From: Acidobacteriota bacterium
GTDB lineage: Bacteria; Actinomycetota; Acidimicrobiia; Acidimicrobiales; Ilumatobacteraceae
NCBI GenBank assembly: GCA_018970175.1
Contig: JAGWWV010000007.1
Span: 1 to 62,580 of the forward strand
DNA length: 62,580 bases
Direction: 5' to 3'
The position numbers were made by a program, and so were the translations under genes. The notes beneath the pieces were generated by a model, which saw only the letters and a program-made list of their open reading frames with translations, searched no databases and had not been told where the DNA came from. Below, in pieces: positions 49,485 to 58,500 of the stretch. Each line of letters opens with the position of its first letter. The first letter of the stretch is position 1.

Positions 49485-51593
49485 ATGACAAAGGCACAGA
49501 ACTCCAAATTGGTTGTTGTTGAATCGCCGAACAAGGTGAAGACCATCGAGAAGTTTCTCGGTGAGGGCTTCATCGTGAGGGCGACAGTGGGGCACATTGC
49601 CGACATCCCCGAGACGAAGGGGGCGGTCGACCCGGCGAACGGTTTTGCGGCCGTTTACGAACTGACCGAGCGGGGGGAAGAGGTGGTGGTCCAGCTGCGG
49701 CACGACCTGCACTTTTGCGACGAGCTGATTCTGGCGACCGACGCCGACCGCGAGGGCGAACTGATTGCGGCGCACGTGGTGGAGTTCGCAGAGCCGCGGG
49801 TTCCGGTGCGGCGTGTGACCTTCAACGCGGTGACGAAAGAGGCGGTGCTCGATGCGCTGCGTGGTGGCCGCGCAATCGACGAGGCGCTGGTTGAGGCGGC
49901 AAAGACGCGCCGAGTGTTGGATCGCCTGTTCGGCTTCGAGGTGTCCGACGTGACGCGGAAGAAAGTGCGCGGCAATGCGACGGCGGGTCGTGTGCAAAGC
50001 CCGGCCCTGCGCTTGGTAGTTGAGCGTGAGTACGAGCGCATGGCATTCCGATCGGCTGCGTACTGGGGTGTCGAGGGATTGGCTGATGCCGGCTTCACGT
50101 TCCGGTTGGTGTCGCTTGACGGGCGACGTGTGGCACGCAGCGGCGACTTCGATGCGGCAGGCGCCGTGGTGTCCGATGTGCTGGTGCTCGACGAGCCGAT
50201 GGCACGTGGTGTGGCAGGGGGGTTGGATTCGCTGACGGTGGTGTCGGTCGAGCGCAAGCCGGTGCAACGTGGGCCGCTGGCGCCGTTCACGATGAGCACG
50301 CTGTACCAAGAGGCGCTCAATCGTTTGGGTATGTCGACGAAAGAATCGCGTGTCGTGTCGCAGATGTTGTTCGACAAGGGTCTGATCACCTACCCGCGAA
50401 CCGACGTGGCAGTGCACGAGCCGGCGTCGCGTGGCGAGATCCGCGCCGAGGTCGAGCGGCTGTTCGGACGTGGCGCGGTGTCGCCGTCGGAGCGGTTCGT
50501 GACGTCGAAGAAGAAGGTGCAGGGTGCGCACGAAGCGATTCGCCCGACGGACGTGTCGGTGCGGGTGGTGCCGGGCCTGGGCGGGCGAGAAGCGGCGATG
50601 TACGAGATGGTGTGGCAGCGCACGCTGGCGAGCCAGATGGCCGATGCGGTGGGAGAGTCGGTATCGCTGGTGCTGCGGGCGGGCGGGGCCGAGTTTGCGG
50701 CCTCGGGCACCTCTTATATGGAGGAGGGCTACCGGCGAGTGTGGCCGGTGGAGTCGGCGGGTTCGGTGCCGCCCGCACTAGCGGTTGGCGAGGTGGTGAG
50801 CGTGGCGTCGGCCGAGGCGAAGGCCCATGCAACGCAACCGCCTGCGCGCTACACCGAGGCGTCGTTGGTGAAGGAACTGGAAGACCTGGGCATTGGTCGG
50901 CCGTCGACGTACGCGTCGATCATCGCGAAGCTGCGCGATCGGTACGTGTGGAGTCGCAGTGGTGAACTGGCGCTGATTCCGACGGTCACGGCCTTCGCGG
51001 TACACAGGGTGTTGATACAGGGCTTTGCTCCGTTGGTCGACCTGCGGTTCACAACGGAGATGGAGGCCAAGCTCGATATGGTCGCCGAGAACGGCACAAT
51101 GCGCGAAGAGTTGTTGCACGAGTTCTTCTTCGGGTCGGGTACGGGCGATGGGTTGGCCGCGCTTGTCGAGTTCGCACTCGTGGGAATCGATGCGCGGGAG
51201 ATGGTGGCATTCGATCTGGGAGTCGACCCGGCGTCGGGCGAGCGCGTGGTGGTGCGGCCGGGGAAGATGTTCCGCGGGTCGTTCAGTCCGTACGTCGAAG
51301 TGGGCGGGCGGCGTCGTTCGGTTCCCGATGCCGTGGATCCGTCTGAAGTGTCACTCGAGTGGGCGCTGGCGCGGCTGGATGCGCCTCGGGCGGATCGACG
51401 CTTGTTGGGTCTCGATCCCACGTCGGGCGTGGAGGTGTGGGTGATCGACGGTCGTTACGGGCCGTACGTTTCCCGCGGTCGAGAGACGCGCAGCGTCGGT
51501 GACGGCGTGTCGATCGATGCGGTGGCTCTCGAGGCTGCGCTGGCCTTACTGGCGGGGCCGAAGCCGGCACGTCGTGGTCATCGTCGCCGATGA
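49485..51593 (+). CDS. topA: DNA topoisomerase I (type IA), short form
   Basis: 702 residues. Toprim domain (LVVVESPNKVKTIEKFLG; acidic triad TDADREGEL), the catalytic Tyr303 in GLITYPRTDVAV and the gate region GIGRPSTYASIIAKL are intact. Relaxes negative supercoils. There is no cysteine-rich zinc tail; the C-terminus has two topo-repeat pieces (GSFSPYVEVG, DGRYGPYVS) and a basic end. It is shorter than most actinobacterial TopA (900+ residues). Codon choice differs from neighbours: GTG, GCG and CTG are preferred over GTC, GCC and CTC, so it may be acquired or a second TopA. Confidence 0.93.
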   Translation: MTKAQNSKLVVVESPNKVKTIEKFLGEGFIVRATVGHIADIPETKGAVDPANGFAAVYELTERGEEVVVQLRHDLHFCDELILATDADREGELIAAHVVEFAEPRVPVRRVTFNAVTKEAVLDALRGGRAIDEALVEAAKTRRVLDRLFGFEVSDVTRKKVRGNATAGRVQSPALRLVVEREYERMAFRSAAYWGVEGLADAGFTFRLVSLDGRRVARSGDFDAAGAVVSDVLVLDEPMARGVAGGLDSLTVVSVERKPVQRGPLAPFTMSTLYQEALNRLGMSTKESRVVSQMLFDKGLITYPRTDVAVHEPASRGEIRAEVERLFGRGAVSPSERFVTSKKKVQGAHEAIRPTDVSVRVVPGLGGREAAMYEMVWQRTLASQMADAVGESVSLVLRAGGAEFAASGTSYMEEGYRRVWPVESAGSVPPALAVGEVVSVASAEAKAHATQPPARYTEASLVKELEDLGIGRPSTYASIIAKLRDRYVWSRSGELALIPTVTAFAVHRVLIQGFAPLVDLRFTTEMEAKLDMVAENGTMREELLHEFFFGSGTGDGLAALVEFALVGIDAREMVAFDLGVDPASGERVVVRPGKMFRGSFSPYVEVGGRRRSVPDAVDPSEVSLEWALARLDAPRADRRLLGLDPTSGVEVWVIDGRYGPYVSRGRETRSVGDGVSIDAVALEAALALLAGPKPARRGHRRR

Positions 51594-51612
51594 GGTGTCG
51601 TAAAATATCGCT

Positions 51613-53961
51613 ATGTCGCGCGTTCGGGTCGCCATGGTCGCGGTCGCGTGCCTGGCCCTCATCGGCGCGGCATGCGGCGGGGGAGGGTCGTTCCCGGATG
51701 AAGGCTCCGTTGTTGTCGAAGGTTCGTCCGCCGACACCTCTGTCGGTGAGCCGATGGCGATGGGCATTGCATCATCGATGCAGCCACAGTTGAACGGTTG
51801 GGCTTTTCCGAATTTCCCTTCGGCCACCTTTCCCGATTTCAACTTCGACGCCGCTGACTTGGTGTCCATGTTCGGAAACGGGCCCGACGTGTGCGTTGAC
51901 GGCGTGGCCGAGCCGTGCACGCTGACGGCCGAGGCCGCAGCGTGGGCACGAATGGTGAATCAAGCGCGTTCTACAGGGCACTGCGAAGGTCTTGTGGCGC
52001 TCGCCTCGGCACGGTACAACCGCGCCGAGTTGCCGGAAACCGTGAAGTTGCCGTCGACGGAGGATGAGATTCGTGCGGTGATGCGTGCATTTGCGACGCA
52101 GTTCGTGCCCGAGGTTCAGACATCGATCGAAAAGTGGACGAAGGCGTCGCTCGTCGACAAGGTCGAAGAATTGAAGCAATCGTTCGCTTCGGACAAGTTG
52201 AAGTACACGCTCGGCATGTATGTCGAAGGCGGTGGTCACGCAGTCCTGCCATATGCAATCGAATATCCGAGTGTCGATGTCGTGCGAGTAATGGTCTACG
52301 ACTCGAATTGGCCTGGTCGCAATCGCTACGTCGACGTGGACCTGGCGGCAGGAACATGGACCTTCTCATTTGCGGCCGATGATCCGGCCTCGGATCCGAG
52401 CCCGTGGACGGGTGAAGCCGGCGAGATGGATCTCACTCCGTTCGAGGCGCGTGAGGGAACGTGCCCGTTCTGTGGCGATGATTCGAAGGTGCGCTCGACC
52501 ACACTGCTGGTGCGAACAGAGAATCTCGACTGGTCGGTGGAAACCGCTGCGGGGGCGGTGTCGCCGAAGGAGGCGTTGAATGACGACGGCGTGACGGCGC
52601 GTCCGGTGAAGGGTGGTGTTGCGATCGTTCGCATGGCATCACCATCGAGCCAACGCGATGCCTACGACTACGTGGTCACGGTGCCGAGCGACCTCTTGGG
52701 GAGCGACGAGCAAGGTTCGCCGAACAGCACAAACAACGAGAACGATGATGAGGATGGCATCAAGTTGAATTTCGGAGGGGAGGCGTCGGTCTTTGCCGTG
52801 CTTCCAAACGGGGTCGCCGAGTTCACGACCCGAGGTTCGAAGGACAAACCGGTTCGTATCAAGAGAAAGTCCATCCGCGCGACCGACCCGAATGTAGACC
52901 TGACCCTGGCCTCTGGAAATCTTGTTGCCAACGCTTCGGGTGACGAAGTGGAGTTGGGGATCGGTGAGCGTCAGTTGAACATGCGCGTCACGACATCGAC
53001 CGGGCGTGAGCTGAATGAAACCGTCACCCCCGACAAGCCCACCGTCCAGGTGAAGTCGAAGCCGAATGGTGAGACGACAATCATCTCGCAGGAAGTCGGA
53101 GCGCCGCCTCGCCGCATCGATGTTGCGCCGAACGGGAATCGGACTGAAGCTCCGGTGCCGCCCAACCCGCTGAATTTGAATCGTGTCGAAGCCATTCTTC
53201 CGCCAGCATTGGCAAGCAAACCCATTCCCGCGCTACCGCAAGCCGAAGCGCGAACGCTGTCGAATCCCGACTATCGAACCGACGCTCCATACGTTCCACC
53301 GACGAGCATCGGCACGACCTCGACGTTGCGCGTCTCCACCTCGAGCACTCTTGATCGTCCCGGAATCATCGGGTCATCGACCCTGAGGGAAGTGCTGTCC
53401 TCGACGTCCACCTCTGTGAGCGGACCGTCGTCGACACTCAAGATTGCTAGTGCCACGAGTCTCGTCGAGAAGATCTTGTCGGCGACATCGTCTTCCGTGA
53501 TGTCTACGGCCACCACCGCGAGGGGACCTTCGACACTTCCCCCATGGACCACCACCACGGTGCGGGCGAGATCGTCCACGACGGCGGCTCCCGTCTCCGT
53601 CGCAACGACAGTGGCTGCGACTTTGGGTGCACCAACAACCGGGGCCCCAACAACAGCCCAAACCAGACCTGTTGTCGCGCCGACATCATCAATATCAATA
53701 GCGCCCATTCCCACAGCGAGTTCGGTGCCGATCACCGTTCCGATCACCGCTCCGGCATCAGGACCGATCTCCGTGCCACCGACAGTGACCGCTGCGCCGA
53801 CGACCTTGATTCCCCGGACCACCATCGTGACGACGCCGCTGCTACCGCCGACAACTGCAGCGCCGCCCCCGGTCGTGACGCCGACGCCGACGACAGTGTC
53901 ACCGGGTTTCGGAGTACCGACAACGATTTCAGGGGGATTCGGGGCGCCCATCGCGGGATGA
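51613..53961 (+). CDS. Large secreted lipoprotein with cysteine-peptidase-like core and Thr/Pro-rich tail
   Basis: 782 residues. Lipoprotein signal MSRVRVAMVAVACLALIGAA with Cys21. A region at 110-240 looks like a papain-like fold: Cys124 in STGHCEGLVAL, His209 in EGGGHAVLPYAI and Asp230/Asn232 in VMVYDSNWPGR, in the right order and spacing for a Cys-His-Asn triad. A middle beta-rich part follows (about 300-500), then ~200 residues of Thr/Ser/Pro (mucin-like), perhaps glycosylated or wall-spanning. TAAAAT at 51601-51606 is six bases before the ATG. Could be an autoprocessing surface protein. Peptidase assignment is inference from pattern only. Confidence 0.75.
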   Translation: MSRVRVAMVAVACLALIGAACGGGGSFPDEGSVVVEGSSADTSVGEPMAMGIASSMQPQLNGWAFPNFPSATFPDFNFDAADLVSMFGNGPDVCVDGVAEPCTLTAEAAAWARMVNQARSTGHCEGLVALASARYNRAELPETVKLPSTEDEIRAVMRAFATQFVPEVQTSIEKWTKASLVDKVEELKQSFASDKLKYTLGMYVEGGGHAVLPYAIEYPSVDVVRVMVYDSNWPGRNRYVDVDLAAGTWTFSFAADDPASDPSPWTGEAGEMDLTPFEAREGTCPFCGDDSKVRSTTLLVRTENLDWSVETAAGAVSPKEALNDDGVTARPVKGGVAIVRMASPSSQRDAYDYVVTVPSDLLGSDEQGSPNSTNNENDDEDGIKLNFGGEASVFAVLPNGVAEFTTRGSKDKPVRIKRKSIRATDPNVDLTLASGNLVANASGDEVELGIGERQLNMRVTTSTGRELNETVTPDKPTVQVKSKPNGETTIISQEVGAPPRRIDVAPNGNRTEAPVPPNPLNLNRVEAILPPALASKPIPALPQAEARTLSNPDYRTDAPYVPPTSIGTTSTLRVSTSSTLDRPGIIGSSTLREVLSSTSTSVSGPSSTLKIASATSLVEKILSATSSSVMSTATTARGPSTLPPWTTTTVRARSSTTAAPVSVATTVAATLGAPTTGAPTTAQTRPVVAPTSSISIAPIPTASSVPITVPITAPASGPISVPPTVTAAPTTLIPRTTIVTTPLLPPTTAAPPPVVTPTPTTVSPGFGVPTTISGGFGAPIAG

Positions 53962-54033
53962 CGTGGCCAACCGACCTGCGAAGATCGTGGTGAAGTCGGT
54001 TCGAGAAGACGTTCTTTCCGGAAGGGGCCAGAC

Positions 54034-54534
54034 ATGATCACGGGAATCAACCATGTGGCGATTTCCACGCGCGACGTCGATGCAATCGTGGCGTGGTACA
54101 CCGAGGCGTTCGGGTTCGAATTGCTGAGCCGTGGTGGATGGGAAGCGGGGAACCCGACGATCGACGGCATCGTTGGTTTGCGCGACTCGGCCGCCAAGAC
54201 GGCAATCATGCGTTGCGGCGGCTTCAACATCGAGATCTTCGAGTACGTCTCACCGGTGGGTGCCCCGAATCCGGCCGATCGCCCGGCGAGCGACCACGGC
54301 TACACCCACTTCTGTGTCGAAACCAACGACATCGACGCAGACTACGCGCGCCTGCAGGGTCTTGGCATGACGTTCCATGCGCCGCCGACACCGCGAGGCT
54401 CCATCGGAACGCTGCGTGCCTGTTACGGGCGCGACCCTGAGGGCAACATCATCGAGTTGATCGAATTCGTGGGCGACTCACACCCGCTGCGTGACGGCAG
54501 GTCGGTGATTCCGGGGCGAACACCCCGTCTGTAG
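54034..54534 (+). CDS. VOC-superfamily (glyoxalase/dioxygenase-like) protein
   Basis: 166 residues, two beta-alpha-beta-beta-beta modules. Metal ligands are likely His7 (GINHVAIST), Glu in NIEIFEYV, His in GYTHFCVE and Glu in GNIIELIEFV, a full set. Similar in size to glyoxalase I and methylmalonyl-CoA epimerase but diagnostic residues of neither are clear. Good ribosome binding site (ggaagg) before the ATG. Confidence 0.9.
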   Translation: MITGINHVAISTRDVDAIVAWYTEAFGFELLSRGGWEAGNPTIDGIVGLRDSAAKTAIMRCGGFNIEIFEYVSPVGAPNPADRPASDHGYTHFCVETNDIDADYARLQGLGMTFHAPPTPRGSIGTLRACYGRDPEGNIIELIEFVGDSHPLRDGRSVIPGRTPRL

Positions 54535-54599
54535 GTTCCCGTGGGGAATCCCAAGAACAGATCGAACGAAGACCCTGACCAGCGAAGAAGGAGACCACT

Positions 54600-54875
54600 G
54601 TGGAAAGTGCGACTACTCAACGCAACCCCTATGAGGATCCAACTGCGGGCCTCAACGGATCCACGGCCGAGATCCTCGAATTACTCACGAACGCCGAGCT
54701 CGAGACCTACATCAACCATCTCTTGTGGGAACAGGAACATCGCACCTTCAGCGAGTCGAATGTCTACAAATCACGCGGGTATCACGCGTATCGCAGCGGG
54801 AACTGGATCGGCCAGTGTCGAGAGATCCTCCAGCGCCGCCGGCACGAGCCGTGGCGCGACAGCGACGACGTGTGA
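54600..54875 (+). CDS. Small hypothetical protein
   Basis: 91 residues from GTG 54600, with a strong ribosome binding site (aaggag) before it. Largely helical: AEILELLTNAELETYINHLLWEQEH, then SNVYKSRGYHAYRSGNWIGQ. No signal peptide or known motif. Lies 65 bases after the VOC gene and 26 before the next; probably one transcript. Confidence 0.7.
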   Translation: MESATTQRNPYEDPTAGLNGSTAEILELLTNAELETYINHLLWEQEHRTFSESNVYKSRGYHAYRSGNWIGQCREILQRRRHEPWRDSDDV

Positions 54876-54901
54876 CACCCCTCCTGTATTTTCAGTCTCA
54901 G

Positions 54902-55408
54902 ATGACAGAAACCACCAAGTACCTCACCGCCGTTGCCGACTGGTTCGTGATGAACGGAGGTGACGTGGTCTTCGACATCAACGAATCCGACACGGTTCCT
55001 GACCACGAATGGTTCGACTGCGAACGTCCGTCGTGGCTGATGCCGGTGATCCATGAAGTTCGCATTGGTGAACCTCCCGACGAACTGCTGGTCTACATCG
55101 GCGACACGGCTGAGAGCTTCCGTGTCGAGGCGATCGTCGATGTCGGAGTCGTACTGCGTACCGGGATCCCTCTTCCCCTCGAAGTCGTCGAAGCGAGCGT
55201 CGTCGAACTCAAAGCTGCGGTTCCGGGTTTCGTCACGGTCGACGTACTCGATGGCGGCGGGTTCGACGGCGACGACGCTGGTATCGCAGTCTGGCTGGTG
55301 ACCGACCTCGATCGCGACGAAATCGACAGCGGTGCCTACATCACGAAAATCGAGACCCTGCTGGCCCTGGCTGATGGGCCCGAGGCCCGGGAAGTCCGGT
55401 GTGGCTAG
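54902..55408 (+). CDS. Hypothetical acidic protein (gene A of the repeat-flanked island)
   Basis: 168 residues from ATG 54902, with TATTTT nine bases before it. Acidic, alpha/beta, with TETTKYLTAVADWFVMNGG at the start and LLALADGPEAREVRCG at the end; overall it resembles type III secretion chaperone/YbjN-like small proteins (weak inference). Its last ~100 bases form the left half of a direct repeat that recurs at 59109-59201 as a 3' remnant. It seems to have once been directly followed by the gene now at 59211. Confidence 0.72.
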   Translation: MTETTKYLTAVADWFVMNGGDVVFDINESDTVPDHEWFDCERPSWLMPVIHEVRIGEPPDELLVYIGDTAESFRVEAIVDVGVVLRTGIPLPLEVVEASVVELKAAVPGFVTVDVLDGGGFDGDDAGIAVWLVTDLDRDEIDSGAYITKIETLLALADGPEAREVRCG

Positions 55409-55531
55409 TCTCGCGATGCGAACAGCACGCCGTCGTCGCATCTCATCGACAACATGCGGGGGTGCGCGTTACGGCGAGGGGCTCGCCGTCTTCCTGCGCG
55501 AAGACAAACTGCAAGCCGAGGTGTACGGCAC
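55307..55531 (+). repeat. Left direct repeat of the island (DR-L, 225 bp)
   Basis: Pairs with DR-R at 59109-59323 (215 bp). The stretch 55344-55415 is identical to 59137-59208 (72 bases). It holds the 3' end of gene A and the 5' end of gene B. Differences elsewhere are scattered substitutions, a 9-base indel inside gene A (in frame) and one extra G in the gene B part. Confidence 0.93.
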
Positions 55532-55553
55532 GAAAAGAGCAGCGCGTTGCTGA
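55418..55553 (+). pseudogene. 5' remnant of gene B (59211 paralogue)
   Basis: Homologous to the first ~38 codons of the gene at 59211. The start GTG has become GCG (55418-55420), and five G instead of four after atgc cause a frameshift; undoing it gives RGARYGEGLAVFLREDKLQAE, matching the intact copy. Homology stops at 55531, after which unrelated sequence (island interior) runs into a stop at 55551-55553. Confidence 0.88.
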
Positions 55554-55563
55554 CTTCCAATTG

Positions 55564-55591
55564 ATTGAAACTCGGTTTACTCTGTTTCAAT
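55564..55591. promoter_or_regulatory. Inverted repeat over the start of the Ig-repeat lipoprotein gene
   Basis: attgaaac (55564-55571), 12-base spacer, gtttcaat (55584-55591). The second arm contains the first two bases of the ATG at 55590. Either an operator or an mRNA hairpin that would hide the start codon. Confidence 0.55.
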
Positions 55592-58500
55592 GGATCGCAG
55601 CGTCGTTCATCGGTTCGGGTTAGTCCTAGTGGCGGGTCTCTTCGGCTCTCTGGCCGTGTCATGCGGGGACGCACAAGAAGCTGGCCGCGACCGCAACACG
55701 CAATCGATCGCGGGAACGCAATGCGCCAAGGCCGGTGAATCGAAATCGGTTGGCAAGGTTCTCCATGTCTGCGGTCTGAACGGTCAGAACCTCGTCTGGT
55801 TTGCGTCCACGTCGCAAAAGCCGCAGGGTGCCGCTTGCCGGAACCTCGGTGCAATCAAGACGACTGCCGCGACGACACGGGTGTGCGGCACGGTCGGAAA
55901 GAAAAAACTTTGGGTGCCCGTGCAGCCGCTACCGACCTCGATGATCTCTTCGGCGACCTCGCTGCCGGCCGATGGTGAAGCAAGCAGTACAACCACCGCC
56001 GACCCGTCCGCAACCGACGTTTCGACACAAACCGCTGCGACGCCGCCGACCACGCTTTCACCGCCGACCACGCTTTCACCGCCGACCACGCTTTCAGCGC
56101 CGACCACGATCGCAATTCCTGACAGCGAGGTACAGAAAGCCGCGATCGAGTTGTCCGCGCCCAGCAAGGGTGTGCTGTCGACCGACTTCAAGGTTGCGAC
56201 CAGTGGTGCAATCGTTTCGCCCGCCCCCGCCATCCAGTTGGTTGACGAAGGGGGCAATCCGCGAGGTCGGGCCGGCGTCGTCGTCAAAGTTCTCGTCGAC
56301 CGTGAAGACGTCGTTGTCGAGGGTGGACGGGCGACGACCAACGACGAAGGGCTGGCCACCTTTCGCAATCTTGTGTTCAGCGGGTTTGCCGGCCTGGTCC
56401 AGGTCACCTTCGAGCCCGAAGGCTTGGCCTCCGTCACCACGACAATCGATCTGATCCCGGGTGCGCCGGTGGCGCTCGATGTCTTCAGTGCGACCCAAAC
56501 CGTCGTGGCGGGCACCGAATGGGTTGCGGCTGTCTTCTTCCTTGATTCATCTGGCAACTTTGCGGGCCCAGTTGGCGTCGAGGTCACGGCCCGGACACGT
56601 GGTGGTGCAGTCCTTGGAAAGGCGACAACCGACGACCTCAGAGTCGCGAGGTTCTCGTTGCCGGTGAGAAAGACCGCAGGCGATTGGGAGATTGAGTTCG
56701 TCGGGCCAAAGGGTATCGAACCCGCGAGGGCAAAGCTGAGAGTCATTCCGTCGACGGCCGACCACCTGGTCGTTGACACCGTTTTGCCCGATACGGCCAC
56801 CAACGCGACGCCCGTTGTCGGCGAAATCAAGGTTCATGTCGCCGACCAATACGGGAACATCGTCGAGTCGCCCGATCTGCCAATCAACCTTGCGGTCGTC
56901 CCTCATGAGTTGCCGGTTACCACAAGTGGTGAAACGGCCTCCATGCCGCAGGGGACCGTGAAAAACGACAGTGCGACCATCGATGAGTCCGGTTATGCAA
57001 CATTTACCAACCCGACGATCATCGCCGAAGCAGGCCTGTGGAATCTCACCTTCTCCTCGAACGACAACGCCGACTTGCATGCGTCGCATGTCATCGAAGT
57101 CGTTGCAGGTGCGGCCGAGGAATTGCGGTTCATTCAGAACCCCGCAGGTGCGCGGAGCGGCGTTGCGATGGAGGTTCAGCCGTCGTTGATGCTTGTCGAC
57201 GTGTCGGGGAATGTCATCACCGACGAGGGAACGGTCATCACCGCCAGTGCAACCGACGGCTACACCCTCACCAACGCCACCGCCAAAACCAACCGCGACG
57301 GTGTGGCCGCATTTACTGGTCTGACGGTGAGTGGTCGGGCGGGCACCGTCACGATTTCGTTCAACAGCGCGCTGATGCCGACCATTCAGAAGAACATTTC
57401 GCTCGCAGCCGGGCCGATCGAGCTGCTGAATGTGCTTGTCCACGAGAGAAGCGCCGTGGCCGGAGTGGCGTTCACCTCTTCTTCCCACATCGGAGTGTCC
57501 GATGCGCAAGGCAATGCCGTCACCACGCCCGTCACGGTTCTCGGTAGGTGTGCCGGCTCTGACGCGTGGACGGGCGTTCAGACCAACGCCGATGGAGTCG
57601 CCATATTTTCGCGTCAAGTCGTCACCCGCGCGGGGACGGTCGAGTGTGAGTACAGGTACACCACAGGATCCAAAGAGTTGTCGACCAAGTCGTCCGTCGC
57701 CGTCGCCGCCGCATCTGCCACGACGGTTGAATTCGTGACCCAGCCTCCCGCAACGGCGTCGATGGGAGCAGCACTGTCGACCGCCCCGGCGGTTCGCCTT
57801 GTCGATTCGTACGGCAATCGTGTCGAAAAGGCCGGTGTCACCGTGAGGGCGCTGAACTCCGATCGGGCACTTGAGATCTTCAACAACTCGGTCACGACGG
57901 ACGCCTCCGGCATCGCCACGTTCGGGGCAATGACATTTGGTGGAACCATTGGCTCGTACCGACTGTCGTTTGCGCCGAACGGCGGCGCTGCGCTGCAGGC
58001 TGCAGCGAACACGGTGGTTTCGGCGGGTGCCGCCCGCAAGGCCGAGTTGCAGCGCCAACTCGATGGTCTCGCCAGCGGCGTACGTGCCACGACTCAACCG
58101 ATACTGAGAATTGCCGATCAGTGGGGCAACGCGGTTGCCGAGTCGGGGTGGACCGCGAACGTCACCCTTCTGCCAATGGTTCCCAATTCGGTGACGTCGT
58201 CGATGTTGGAGGTCACTGGCAACTCGGCCATATCGGGATCCAGTGGTCAAATCAGTTTTGCCGACGTTGTCGTTGCCGGAAAGTCAGGGGTCACGTACAT
58301 GCCGACGTATCGGGTGAGAAAGGGCCTTGCGGAACTCCCCATCGTGTCGGGTGCCGTGGTGACGTTGGCTCCCGGCCAGGCAAGTCAATTCACGTACGAG
58401 ATCGCTACCCAGTATGACTGGAAAGTCGACATTGCATCCGGCGCCCCGATCGGCAGGATCCGCCAGTCCGATGCCAAGGGCAACCCCGTGAATGCGGCCG

